Below, piece by piece: positions 24,501 through 35,935 of a stretch of 64,000 nt of DNA. The notes beneath the pieces were generated by a model, which saw nothing but the letters and a program-made list of their open reading frames with translations, did not search any database and was not told where the DNA came from. The translations under genes were made by a program, and so were the position numbers. This stretch comes from Quercus robur (taxonomy: Eukaryota; Streptophyta; Magnoliopsida; Fagales; Fagaceae). The DNA lies in the NCBI RefSeq assembly GCF_932294415.1, contig NC_065543.1, forward strand, positions 25,414,530 through 25,478,529, read 5' to 3'. The number at the start of each line of letters is the position of its first letter. Within the stretch, counting starts at the first letter, position 1.

Positions 24501-24774
24501 GTCCGTCACCTTTTAGGTCAAAGGATCAATGGGGTGACGATCCTTACGTATGGGTATGACAGTCATTTTATGACGGATTCATGCAAGATAGGACGACAGT
24601 TCCAGATGGATCAACCCGTCATAGGAAGATTCCTCAAGTTGACGGTTACATGATGGGTACAAATCTGTTGGTACGTACTGACAGGTTGTCAGCATTTATT
24701 AAGCATGCCACATGTCACTCTCTGAATGGTCGTTGTATAGGATCGAAGCGTCGCTTCGTCTTCCGTGCACCTCC

Positions 24775-25045
24775 TATATATATAAGGCGCCTCACTCTCT
24801 CATTTTTCAATTTTCACTCAGAAATCATTTGTCAGAGCGAAGCCGTCAACCTTGTCAGAGTAATCCGTCGAGGACGAGCATCTACTGATTACACCAACCG
24901 TCACCTCTCCTCTGCTAAGTTTGGTAAGTGCTTCTAATATACTATAGTCAAGTTACATTTCCGTCCATGCATTGTTGTTAGGCTTTCCATACCCGTCAAC
25001 AATTTCAAACCCGTCGGTCTTAGGTTTCATTTTCAATTGTAGGAA
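24775..25045 (+). promoter_or_regulatory. Promoter, leader and 5' UTR intron of the antisense gene
   Basis: TATATATAAGG at 24775-24785 is a good TATA box on the plus strand. A leader follows, and a 5' UTR intron is predicted at 24923-25042: donor GTAAGT, T-rich stretch, acceptor TTGTAG, three bases before the ATG at 25046. This places an independent promoter inside the retrotransposon driving transcription opposite to gag-pol. Confidence 0.65.
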
Positions 25046-27183
25046 ATGTCTAGTGCGTCAAGTAACCAGTCGGTGGTTCGTGATGGGACGGAATACGAGG
25101 ATGTATACCCGTCCGGTCATAAAGACCAAGAGAGCCCCGGCGAAGATAGGAGTCCGTCTGCCTCCTCTTCATCCTCAACAAATGAGGATGTGGAGATAGT
25201 TGAAATAGAGGGTTCTGATGACGACGGGGATCAAGCACTGGAGTCCGTTGTAGGTGCTGATGGACTAAGGCAGTTCATCATATTGCCAGAGTGGACGGTG
25301 CATAGGTTTACATCCGTCATCAGGGAGAAACACTTCAGCACCTTCAGAACCAACTTCCAAATCCCTGACTATGTTTCCATCCGTCTACCATACGCGTCGG
25401 AGAAGTGTTACTATGAAGGGGTAGACGGTGTCGGAGTGTACGAGCAGGCGTTGAAGGCTGGACTTCGATTCCCGCTTTCTACACTTCATAGGGAACTTTT
25501 ACAGTATCTGGGGTTGTCCGTCACCCAGATATCCCCTAACGCCTGGAGGGTCTTCATAGCCATGAAGATTCTTTACGGTGCAATGTCAGATGGGGAAAGG
25601 AAACTGACGGTCCGTGAATTTCTTCACTGTTACCGTCCAGACGAGATTTCTGGATCAAGGGGGATGTATAGTTTTGCTAGTCGAAGCCCCTTGTTGAAGG
25701 TGATCTTTGAGACCCCAGACTCAAATAGAGACTGGAAGAGTCGCTACTTCTTCCTGGAGGGTGACAGCTGGATGAGCCATCCAGGGGAGACGGAGTACAT
25801 GCCCGTCGACACAACTTGGGCAGTGATAAATCAATCGTGTATGCATCCGTCTTAATTTTGTAAAGCTTTTCATATCCGTCCATTTTTATGTGTAATCTTG
25901 ATCGTCTCTCTCTGCAGGTAGACGGCGCCCACAAGTCAACCTTGAGGAGTTTAGTTTCCTTGAAAAGATTTGCAGGAAAACTACGCCGGAGGAAAGGACT
26001 TGGGCTAAGTTGGTGAACCCGAGGACCATACATTGGTACTGCGACGGTCCTGAGCCCACCCAAGAGGCAATTAGATACGACGAACGAGTTCATAGACGTA
26101 AGCCCGTCAACTTTACTTTGCCATTTAACTGAACTTACTTAGTTTTAATTTCATCTGTCATTATTTGCAGAGATGGAAGACGCAAAAAGGAGAGCTTTGA
26201 TCAAATCCCAAGCCGTCAAGAAGAGGGAATCCGGCGAGGTGGTACCTAAGGTGTCGGCTTCAGCCCCTAAGAGGAAACCGACATCAAAATCCGACCGTCC
26301 ATTTAAGCAACCAAAGGTCTCTCTTGAACCTGTGGTCGGTTTAATGGCTGAGGGTAACAAGACCGTCACCCCAGCTAAGCAGGGGACGGGTAAAGGATTG
26401 ATGACGGCCCCAGAAGGTAAGCAAGAGAGACCTCCTTCCCTTCTCCGCGACGACTCCAAGTATGCATTGGAGAAGCTGTCGTCCATCATCACGGCGGAAG
26501 ACTATGAAGATCTTGGAAACCATTCGACGGAGGCCATGGGGGAGACGGGCCTCTTTGCCGTCGCTCAGGTTGGTTATGTCCGTCAAATAAGTTTATTTTT
26601 CTTTTTCGTTGTTATTTACATTATGTGACGGTCTCTTTTCTATTCGCAGTCCTTGGTCATGATGAAGGGACTACTGGACCGGTGTCTCAACCGTGAGAGT
26701 ACCTTGGACCGGGTGCGCGCGAAGGCGGAGCAGACGGAGGAAGAGCTCGGACAACTCCATAAATGGAGGTCCAAGATGGAGAAGAAGCTGGAGCTTTCTG
26801 AGAAGGCAAGGAAGGAGCTGGAGGAGAAGACGGCCTCTGTGCTGACGGTCATAGAGAAAAAGGAGGCGGAGATCAAAGAACTCAAGGAAGAGATCCGTCA
26901 TGTGAAAGAGGTAGCCGTCGAGGAGTACCGATGCTCAGAGTCCTGCTTGGGCGAGCTGTCAGATTCTTTCCTTCAAGGCTTCAATGATTCTCTCCGTCAA
27001 GTCAAGAAGGCCTATCCAGAGTTGGATTTGTCAATGGTCAAACTTGAGGACCAAGCCCAGACTTCTGCCCTCCCCGTCGCCTCCGAAAATACGAAGGACC
27101 TCTTTGGCGAAGGCGCTACTCAAGGAGACGGAGAGTCCGTCCCGTCGAAGGATGTCCAAGTCGCTGAACAAAAGAAAGATTAA
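25046..27183 (+). CDS. Antisense ORF protein of gypsy element (Transposase_28-like), four exons
   Basis: Predicted exons: 25046-25838, 25918-26097, 26171-26568 and 26650-27183. Introns of 79, 73 and 81 bp have GT-AG borders, and the phases join in one frame of 634 residues. Residues 1-70 are Ser/acid-rich. About 80-225 resembles the plant 'putative gypsy-type transposon' domain (Transposase_28): PDYVSIRLP, YEQALKAGLRFPL, RELLQYLGL, SPNAWR. Residues near 264-325 hold FLEKICRKTTPEERTWAKLV. The exon 3 product is basic (APKRKPTSKSD, possibly a nuclear signal). Exon 4 encodes a Glu/Lys/Leu-rich coiled coil. Extra antisense frames are known in Tat-lineage elements; their function is unknown, and despite the domain name no transposase catalytic residues are visible. 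Unlike gag-pol it carries no stop or frameshift. Confidence 0.85.
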
Positions 27184-27217
27184 TGTCTATGTAATTTATT
27201 TTGAGAACAATCCGTCC

Positions 27218-27259
<42 letters not shown>

Positions 27260-28340
27260 TGACATTTCAGGACAATCCGTCCTCTTTAATTGTATTAAAC
27301 ACTTGCCTTTGGGGCTTTTGGCTTAATGTTCATATATGCTTTTTATCATTGTTTGGTACTTTGTTTAAAGGTCCGTCCTCCTTCTTGAGGAAGGATTTTT
27401 GTGAGAATATTTGTTTATCTGTGATACTCCGTCCACATTGCAGACTTGTTATCTTGTGTTGATTGAGCATTTACATCCGTGAGAATTTTCCTTCTCCGTC
27501 TATTTTTAGAGGTTCATTATGAGGAACCGTCCACTTTGTGATGTTGTACATCACTTTTTAAATGTAATGCCTATTTAATTGACTTGTAAAAAATTTTAAC
27601 GTAGTCAGTGGTCCGTCCACTTCGCTTGCATGTTCTTCCATTATTTCTGTCCACCTTGTGGACTTGAGTTATCATCCCTGTAGGATGTCATCATCCCTGT
27701 GGGATGGCCCGTCGGCCTTGTGGACTTTATTTTATGTCCGTCCATTTAAGGACTCACAGTGATCGTCCTTGTGGGACGATCCGTCCGTCTTGTGGACTTT
27801 CGATTGTATCCGTCCACATTGTGGACTTGAGTCATCATCCCTGTGGGATGGTCCGTCCATCTTGTGGACTTTGTTTTATGTCCGTCCATTTAAGGACTCA
27901 CAGTGATCGTCCTTGTAGGACGATCCGTCCGTCTTGTGGACTTTCGATTGTATCCGTCCACCTTGTGGACTTGAGTCATCATCCCTGTGGGATGGTCCGT
28001 CCATCTTGTGGACTTTATTTTGGGTTTGTCCATTTTATGGACTGACAGTGATCGTCCTTGTAGGGTGATCCGTCCGTCTACTGGACATTTTGTGTCCGTC
28101 AATTTTGTGGATTGAGGGCGATCGTCCTTGTAGGGCGATCCGTCCATCTTGTGGACTGCATTTATATCCATCCATCTTGTGGACTTGAATGATTATTCCT
28201 GTAGTATCTTATCATCCCCGTAGAATGATCCGTCCATCTTGTGGACTGCATTTGTATCCGTCCATCTTATGGACTTTATTTAGTTTCCGTTAATTTTGTA
28301 GACAATTATAATGACATCCAAGTAGAAGATCAAAGTAATA
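27184..28340 (+). repeat. Tandem repeats in the gypsy 3' region
   Basis: About 27600-28290 is built from CCGTCC...TTGTGGACTT modules arranged in higher-order units of about 144 bp; for example TAAGGACTCA recurs at 27747 and 27891, and ATCATCCCTGTGGGATGG recurs with a similar spacing. GTGGGACGATCCGTCC and related inverted words occur in every unit. A long T-run lies at about 27222-27257. Variable tandem repeats downstream of pol are a known trait of Tat elements and a known source of plant satellite DNA. Open frames here are by-products of the repeats. Confidence 0.85.
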
Positions 28341-28478
28341 TCTGATTATAGAAATGCGTAAAGGAAAAAGTGCCTGCCCCCTTTGGGCTTAAAAAGGGCA
28401 CAACAAAATTGTAGCAAAAAGACAGTTAAAAGAGAAACTTATAAAAAGCTCAAACAAAAACTGGTTGCCGTGTCACTA

Positions 28479-31400
28479 CTACTGGTAGTATTTCCTCAAA
28501 TGCTCGGCATTCCATGGATGTGGCAGCTTCTCTCTGTCTGTTGTCTCCAGGTGGTACGTTCCTTTCCTTTTCCATGACGTAACTCTATAAGGTCCTTCCC
28601 AGTTGGGGCCGAGTTTTCCCTGTGCAGGGTCTTTAGTTGCACCCATGACCTTCCTGAGTACGAGGTCTCCAACTTGGAAGTTTCTATGTCAGACCCGGGT
28701 GTTGTAATGTCTGGACATGCGATCCTTGTACCTAGCGATCCTTTGCTCCGCCACCGACCTAACCTCATCTATCAGGTCCAGCTGTAGCCTCAGGGATTCG
28801 TCATTCCTGCATTCGTCATGGTTGTGAACCCTGTAACTTGTGAGTCCAACTTCTGCTGGGATGACCGCCTCGCTCCCGTATGTCAGTCGAAATGGCGTCT
28901 CTCCTGTCGGAGTCCTCGCCGTTGTCCTGTATGCCCATAATATGCTCGGCAATTCTTCGGGCCATATGCCCTTTGCCCGCTCGAGCCGAGTCTTGATAAT
29001 CTTTAACAGGGATCGGTTCGTGACTTCAACCTGGCCATTAGCCTGAGGATGGGCGGGTGATGAGTAGTGGTTTTTTATTCCTAGCTGAGTGCAGAAATCC
29101 CAGAAGTGGCCGTTGTCGAACTGCCTCCCGTTATCTGAGACAAGAACTCTTGGAATACCGAACCTGCATACGATGCACCGCCAGACAAAACTTCTAATGT
29201 TTTTTTCTGTAATGGTGGCCAAGGCTTCCGCCTCTACCTACTTTGTGAAGTAGTCGATACCCACTACCAAGAACTTCAGCTGCCTTACCGCCGTTGGGAA
29301 GGGTCCCATGATATCTAGTCCCCACTAAGCGAACGGCCATGGAGCCGTTATAGGGGTTAGCTCCTCAGCTGGTTGTCCGATGAAATTGCTGAACCTTTGG
29401 CATTTGTCGCAGCTTTTAATGTAAGACTCGGCATCCTTCTGCATGGTTGGCCAGTAATACCCAGCTCGTACCAGTTTGTGCACTAACGAGCGCGATCCGG
29501 AATGGTTCCCGCATATTCCTTCGTGTACTTCCCTCATTACGTAGTCTGCCTCTTCAACCCCGAGACATCTTAGATAAGTACGGGAGAAACCTCTCTTGTA
29601 AAGAATGTCTTTTATCAAGACGAACCTTGCCGCTTGGACTTTTAGCTTTCTCGCTGCCTCCTTCTCTTCTGGCAATACCCCGTCCTTTAAGTATGAAGTT
29701 ATCTGCGTAGTCCAGTTTCTTTCGGAGCGTATCTCCTGCATGTTGTCGAGGTCTATTAGCGGAAAGATTTGAACAAATGAAAGTACATTACCCGGTGTCA
29801 CCATATGTTCTGCTGAAGCGGCTTTGGCTAGCCGATCGGCGAGCTCATTTTCTCCCCTGGGGATCTGGACGAACATTGCTTTTAGCCCGTCGACTCTCGC
29901 CCTTACTTGATCAAGATATCTCTTCAACCTTTCCCCTTTGCATTCATAATCTCCGTTTACTTGATTGGTTACGACTTGAGAGTCGCAATGCACGACCACA
30001 CTTTCAGCTCCGGCGGCCTTGGCTAGGTCGAGTCCTGTTGCCACCGCTTCGTATTCTGCTTCATTGTTGGTAATGGGGAAGTCGAGACGGACCATATATT
30101 CAATCTTGTCTCCTTCAGGTGACAGCAATACCATGCCGGCTCCTCCAACTCGCTTATTGGAAGATCCGTCGGTGTAGATGTTCCACTGGGGGGGTTCTTC
30201 TGCCCCCTTGTCCGCGTCACGCGTAAACTCTGCTATGAAGTCGGCTACAGCTTGTCCTTTGATGGCCACACGTGGACGGTACTTGATGTCAAACTCACTC
30301 AATTCTATTGCCCACAGCGTCAGTCGACCCGCGGCTTCAGGATTACTCAGTGCCCTTCGCAAGGGCTTGTCGGTCATTACGTTCACGGTATGGGCTTGAA
30401 AGTAGGGTTTGAGCTTGCGAGCCGCCGTGACCAACGCAAAAGCGAGTTTCTCCATAGGTTGGTATCTTTCCTCGGCACCGCGGAGCGCCCGGCTGGCGTA
30501 GTACACGGGCTTTTGTGCCCTATCCTCCTCACTGATTAAGGCCGCGCTGACGGCCACCGGGGAGACAGCCAAATAGAGGAAGAGTTCTTCACCTGGTTGC
30601 GAGGGGGCTCAGTAGAGGTGGTGAAGATAGATAGGTTTTTAACTCCTCGAAGGCTCGCTGACACTCGTCCGTCCACTCGAATGACTTTTTCAATGTTCGA
30701 AAGAAGGGTAAACACTTGTCCGTCGCTCTCGACACGAATCTATTCAATGCCGCTACCTTGCCGTTAAGGCTCTGTACTTCCTTCACGTTTCTCGGGGGGG
30801 CCATCTCCATTATGGCTCGGATTTTTTCCGGGTTAGCTTCAATCCCCCTTTAAGATACCATGAATCCTAGGAATTTGCCTGCCGTTACACCGAATGCGCA
30901 CTTTCCCGGATTGAGTTTCATGTTGTAGGATCGAAGTGTGCCGAATGTTTCCTTGAGATCTTCCAAGTGGTCTTCCTCCTTCCGGCTCTTCACCAGCATG
31001 TCGTCGACATAGACTTGGACATTCCTCCCGATTTGCTGTGCGAACATCTTGTTCATTAGTCTCTGGCATGTTGCCCCTGCATTCTTCAGTCCGAATGGCA
31101 TTACTTTGTAACAGAAGAGTCCTTGACTGGTTACAAACGAAGTCTTCTCCTAATCGTCCTCGTGCATGCGGATCTGGTTATAACCCGAGAAAGCATCCAT
31201 GAAGCTTAGCAATTGGTGTTGAGCCGTCGAGTCTACTAGGATGTCGACCCTTGGAAGGGGATAGCTATCTTTGGGGCATGCTTTGTTAAGATCGGTGAAG
31301 TCCACGCACATCCGCCATTTGCCGCTCGTTTTCTTCACCATTACCACATTCGCCAGCCAATCGGGGTAGTAGACTTCCCTGATGAAGCTTGCCTCTTGGA

Positions 31401-33714
31401 GTTTGCGGACCTCTTCCGTTATTGCTTGGTCTCGTTCCGGGGCAAATACTCTCTTCTTTTGTCGGACGGGTGGAAACGAGGGCAATACATTCAGCTTATG
31501 TACCATGACCGAGGGATCGATTCCTGGCATATCGTCATGGCTCCAGGCGAACACATCCTTATTGCTTCTCAAGAAAGCTACGAGCTCTTGACGGATTGCG
31601 GGTTTGGCAAGCGTTCCGATCTTGGTGGTTCGATCTGGATTGGAACTGTCGAGAGTTATCTCCTCTAGCTTCTCTATAGGTTCTGCCGTCGTTCGGTGTT
31701 CTTCTATGTTCAAGGCCTGGATCTGGTCTTTCACCTCCATCATAGCTATGTAGCATTCTCGTGCGGCAATCTGACTTCCGCGTAGCTCTCCTACCCCATA
31801 CTCCGTTGGGAACTTGATCATCAGGTGGTAAGTTGATGTTGCCACCTTCCACGAGTTGAGCGTGGGTCGTCCAATAATAGCATTGTAGGCTGACGAGCAA
31901 TCGACCACCAAGAATGTTACGTCCTTGGTGATTTGTTGGGGGTAATCTCCTACTGTCACCGATAACGTGACGGCGCCCAAAGGAAATATTCTACTCCCTC
32001 CGAAACCAACGAGCGGGGCGTTTGTCGGTATTAGCTGCTCCCTGTCAATCCTCATTTGTTGGAACGCCGGATAATACAAGATGTCGGCCGAACTACCGTT
32101 GTCGACCAACACTCGGTGGATATTGTAGTCGCCTGCCCGCAAGGTGACGACGAGGGCATCGTCGTGTGGATGGTGTAGGCGTCTTGCATCCTCTTCCGAG
32201 AACCCGATAATGGGGCCTTCCCTTCTTGCCATCTTTGGCACTGTACCCGCCAACTGGACATTCTGTACCATCCGAAGGTATGTTTTGCGAGCCTTTTTTG
32301 ACGATCCAGCCGCGGCTGTTCCTCCAATTATCATCCTTATGTCCCCTAATGGGGGTCTTGGTCGCTCGTTTTCTCGACGGGGGTATTGTTCTTGTGGGGG
32401 TTGATCCGTTCTCTCCTTGCTGACGAACTTCTTCAGCTTCCCTTGTCGGATAAGGGCTTCGATTTGTTGCTTCAAGTCGTAGCAATCGGCCGTGTCGTGA
32501 CCATGGTCACGATGGAAGCGGCAATATTTGTCTCTGAACCTTTTGTTGGGATCACTCTTCAGCTTTTCCGGAAACGTCAGGGATCCTTCGTCCTTAATCT
32601 GCATTAGGACTTGGTCTATCGGAGCGGTCAACGGGGTGAAACTTGTGAACCTTGCGCCCATGGGTTTTGGACGTCTCTCCTCCCTCCGATCTCCCATTCT
32701 TCCTTTCTTCCGCCCCTGGTCCTGTCGGGGATCCTCTTGTCTGTCTCTTTTCTTGGATCTATCTTCTCGGGCTAATAGTGCGTCTTCAGCGTTCATATAC
32801 TTGGTGGCCCTGTAAAGCACCTCCGACATGGTCTTTGGGTCGTTTTTGTATAGGGAGAACAAAAACTTACCCCCCTTCAGTCCGTTCGTGAACGCTGCCA
32901 CTAGTATCTTGTCGTCGGCTTCGTCGATCGAGAGCGCTTCTTTATTGAAGCGTGATATGTAGGCCCGTAACGTCTCCTCCTCTCTCTGCTTGATATTCAT
33001 TAAACAAGCCGTGGATTTCTTATACCGATGTCCTCCGATGAAGTGCGTAGTGAATTGAGCGCTCAGCTCCTTGAAGGTGCCGATGGAGTTTGGTGTTAGC
33101 CGGCTGAACCAAATCCTTGCTGTGCCCTTTAGGGTTGTAGGGAACGCCCTGCACATAATTGCGTCTGCCACTCCCTGAAGGTGCATCAGGGTCTTGAAGG
33201 TCTCTAGGTGATCGAGAGGGTCCTTGATTCCGTCATAACTATCCATACTTGGCATGCGGAATTTACTTGGCAGGGGGAAGAAATTGACGGTTGCCGTAAA
33301 TGGCGAGTCAGTCCGGTTGACAAGGTTGTCAAGATCATTGGACACTCACCCCTTGAGAGCGTTCATCAGTACTTTCATCTGTTCCTTCATCGCCTGCATC
33401 TCCGCGATGATGGGTTGTGGAGCTGTATCCGTCACTGAAGGGATGCTAGCGTCCCGCCGCACTTGTTTGCTCGGGGCGTTACTCTCCTGTGGTCCGTCAT
33501 GATTCCTCCTTTCAGCGCTGGTTCCTTCTTGATCCGCTCCTTGATTATTGACCGCCGCACTCTTTTGGTTTAGCTGCTCTTCTAGGTCGTGGTTTTGTTT
33601 GGTGAGGCGCTCCACGGCTGCAGCGAGCGTCCTGACCTGTCTCTCAAGGGCAGTCGTAGGGGCTTCCTCTTCTTGAGCGTCGTTAGTGGTTGCCATCGAG
33701 CGTGTGAGTACCAT
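28479..33714 (-). pseudogene. Gypsy gag-pol polyprotein, disabled
   Basis: 5236 nt reading minus; without one extra base it is exactly 1745 codons. Order: coiled-coil Gag N-terminus (33714-33349), Retrotrans_gag (about 33126 on), zinc-knuckle-like CRFHRDHGHDTADC (about 32525-32480), protease DNGSSADIL (about 32107-32081), reverse transcriptase with YVDD at about 31014-31003, gypsy RNase H (about 30570-30300), archaeal-type RNase H starting IYTDGSS (about 30181), integrase with HHCC zinc finger (CDKCQRF near 29400) and catalytic core (DNGRQF near 29130), then the integrase C-terminus. Breaks: TGA 33346-33348, TAG 31150-31152, TAA 30850-30852, an extra C in the G/C run near 30602-30606, TAG 29325-29327, TAG 29238-29240, TGA 28689-28691. 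No full polyprotein is possible; mobility would need proteins from another copy. Confidence 0.95.
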
Positions 33715-33762
33715 GTAACTCTTTTGTCTAAGAAGCGATAATGTGTTATGACGATCGTTCTT

Positions 33763-33780
33763 CCCACAGACGGCGCCAAC
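33763..33780 (-). other. Gypsy primer binding site
   Basis: Just inside the LTR the minus strand reads GTTGGCGCCGTCTGTGGG. The TGGCGCC start is the usual form of the Tat/Athila primer site, complementary to a tRNA 3' end. The spacing directly after the LTR is as expected. Confidence 0.8.
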
Positions 33781-34269
33781 TGATGACGTCGAAAATTGTC
33801 ACCAGTGGGTCACACCGTACTCGCGACTCGAAGCGAACCTGCACGACAGAAGCAATCGAAAGAAGTCGTTCAGAGAGCACCGGTGTGGTGCCGGCCAAAA
33901 GCTCTCCGACGGTCAAGTTAGATTTCTTCTGTTTACTTAGAGCGTTAGAGAGGGTCAATTAAAGCGTACCTCGATTTCTGAGGGTGGCAGGCCTTTTATA
34001 GTGGCAAAGGGTTGACTTTTCTTCTTGGTTTCCAAATCTTTTCCATGTGGGACTCTAATACAAATTCCTCTGAGCGTGGTGAGCAAGGATTTCCATTTTT
34101 GGCTCTTAAGGCTTTTCTAGGCGATATGGACCTCGGATCATGGGCCCTTACTACGTCTGTCAACAATGGGCCTTCAAAGTGCAGGGGATCATCTTTATAC
34201 AGGCTCACCAGTTCCGATCCGTCAGGCCCATTAAGGTAGGCCCATCAACTCTATATTTTACCATCTTCA
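33781..34269 (-). repeat. Gypsy 5' LTR (in element orientation)
   Basis: 489 bp, starts TGATGACGTC and ends CATCTTCA in plus orientation, followed by ACTAT target duplication. Near-identical to 23991-24479. Confidence 0.97.
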
Positions 34270-34274
34270 ACTAT

Positions 34275-35000
34275 GTTGATATTTATGTCTACCTAAGTTG
34301 GAGATTGTTATATTTGATTTGTGTTTTTGCGTTTAGTTGCTATGAAAGTGCAAAAAATGTAAGAAAATTTGTGATTTGATGGTAGGAACCAAATTAACTG
34401 CAAGTTAAAAATAATATAAATCAAATAACTTACTACTCCTACTAAAATATAGAGACCAAATTGATATTAATATCAAAATATAAGGATCAAAATGATATTT
34501 TCACCTAATAATATCTTTTTAGTGCACTCTCAATAGGGAACGGGCAATTTGAGAATGGTATAATAAGCAGGAGGAATTTGTTATGTTGTGTTTAAAGTTT
34601 TTAACAAAAGAGTGTTTTTCTGGGTTGTGGACTATTTTGATAGCATTTGTGAATCTTAATTGATAGTGATTTTTTTTTTTTTCTTCTTCTTCTTTGTGTA
34701 CAACAATTTTGTTTGTTTTTTTTTTTTTAAGAAACCCTACAACAGGTTGAAAGAAGGGGGGGAGGGGGGGATTGGGAGACAAACTCAAATTTTTATTCAT
34801 GAATGAATCAAGTAATAGCTAGCACTTATTAGTTACAACTCACAAGGCTTGCCATTCATCTATTGAATTTATCTTCTTCTTATTAAAATTTATGGTATTT
34901 TTATTTTAAAAAAATATCTATATTATTAGGCGTATATATTACTATAACATAAAAAATTTCAACATACAATCAATTGATAGGCAGTATATATAGCAGAAAG
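34275..35000. other. Copy 2 of the MITE right half and AT-rich unit
   Basis: Corresponds to about 888-1615 of copy 1. It holds the right inverted end of the palindromic MITE (to about 34514), then AT-rich DNA without a gene. A few base differences from copy 1 are visible, for example in the T-runs near 34670. Confidence 0.8.
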
Positions 35001-35008
35001 GTAGAAAG

Positions 35009-35680
35009 TAGGGATGGCAATGGGGCGGGGCAGGGCCGAAGGATGGGTCTTCGTCCCCACCCCGCATGGTTTTATCTTGCCCCATCCCTGCCCCGCCCCG
35101 CATGACGGGGAATACTTTCTCACCCCATCCCCGCCCCTTAGGGCCCCACGAAGCCCCGTCCCACCCCGTAAAACTCTACTTTTTGTTAATTTGCCCTACA
35201 ACTAGTACAATTTTTTTAATGAAATATAAAAATATACTTGAAATTACAATTAAATTTATCCCACCAAATCAAATCAATTTTTAGAAAAAATTGAATAATA
35301 TATCCAAGTGTTTATCAAGACAATCATTAAAAAAATAAATAAATAAAAATCTCATAGTATAACACAACAAAATAAAGGCAGAGAATCACATTGGGTAGAA
35401 TAAAATATGCTAATATTAATATGTTTGTTTAAATAGTAGGGTTTTAGGGTATGAAAATTTTACAATTATAACCTTTAGTAACGCGGGGCGGGGCGGGGAC
35501 GGGGAGGGGCAGGGCATGGTGGGTCTAAAAAGCCTAAACCCATCCCTGCCCCGCCCCGTGATGCGGGGCTAAAATCTTGCCCTATCCCCGCCCCACCGCC
35601 TTTGCGGAGTGGGGAAAACCCGCGCGGGGCGAAGCGGGGAGGGGCGGGTTAAGCAGGGCGGGGAAAAATTACCATCTCTA
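35009..35680. mobile_element. GC-rich hAT-type nonautonomous element, TSD GTAGAAAG
   Basis: Ends TAGGGATGGCAAT and ATTACCATCTCTA are 13-bp inverted repeats with two mismatches. Exact 8-bp duplications GTAGAAAG flank it (35001-35008 and 35681-35688). Copy 1 has the empty site, GTAGAAAG followed by TCTAAG at about 1614. TIR sequence and 8-bp duplication indicate the hAT superfamily. Both subterminal regions (35020-35180 and 35480-35665) are strikingly GC-rich (GGGGCGGGGC, CCCCGCCCC) around an AT-rich centre. The 672 bp encode no transposase. Confidence 0.92.
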
Positions 35681-35935
35681 GTAGAAAGTCTAAGAAATGC
35701 ATTCTCAAAAGTCAAAAAAAAAAAAAGCAAGAAAGAAGATAGGTACTTTCATTAGACCATAAACATTTAAGTAACTAGAACGGTGAGGAAGAATTCATCA
35801 AAAAAAAAAAAAAAAAAAAAAGTGGACGGTGAAGAAGAAATTTGGAAAGTCACTGATATCATCAGAAAAACGATGTTTTATTTTAACTGTTTGCCGGAAT
35901 TAGGCAAAAGCACGATAGTTACATCCACGAAATTT

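Larger units (their letters stand above)
23991..34269 (-). mobile_element. Complete Tat/Retand-type Ty3/gypsy retrotransposon
   Basis: 10,279 bp bounded by 489-bp LTRs (TGATGACGTC...CATCTTCA) and a 5-bp duplication ACTAT (23986-23990 and 34270-34274). The empty site is ACTAT at 883-887 of copy 1. LTRs differ at four positions. Gag-pol reads on the minus strand (33714-28479). A separate spliced gene reads on the plus strand (25046-27183). Between them lies a tandem-repeat region. The archaeal-type second RNase H before integrase, the antisense frame and the repeat-rich 3' region are characteristic of the Tat lineage. Confidence 0.97.

Noticed and set aside
25046..27183. Cut-and-paste transposase
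   Set aside because: The family name Transposase_28 suggests it, but no DDE or other catalytic residues are visible and the gene lies within an LTR element.
27704..28171. Frames on both strands with repeated CGLxxxSVH-like or KxDGSP-like peptides
   Set aside because: Translation of the gypsy tandem repeats; not conserved coding sequence.
29777..30399. Plus-strand frames opposite gypsy RNase H
   Set aside because: Shadow frames of the minus-strand pol, with no independent motif.
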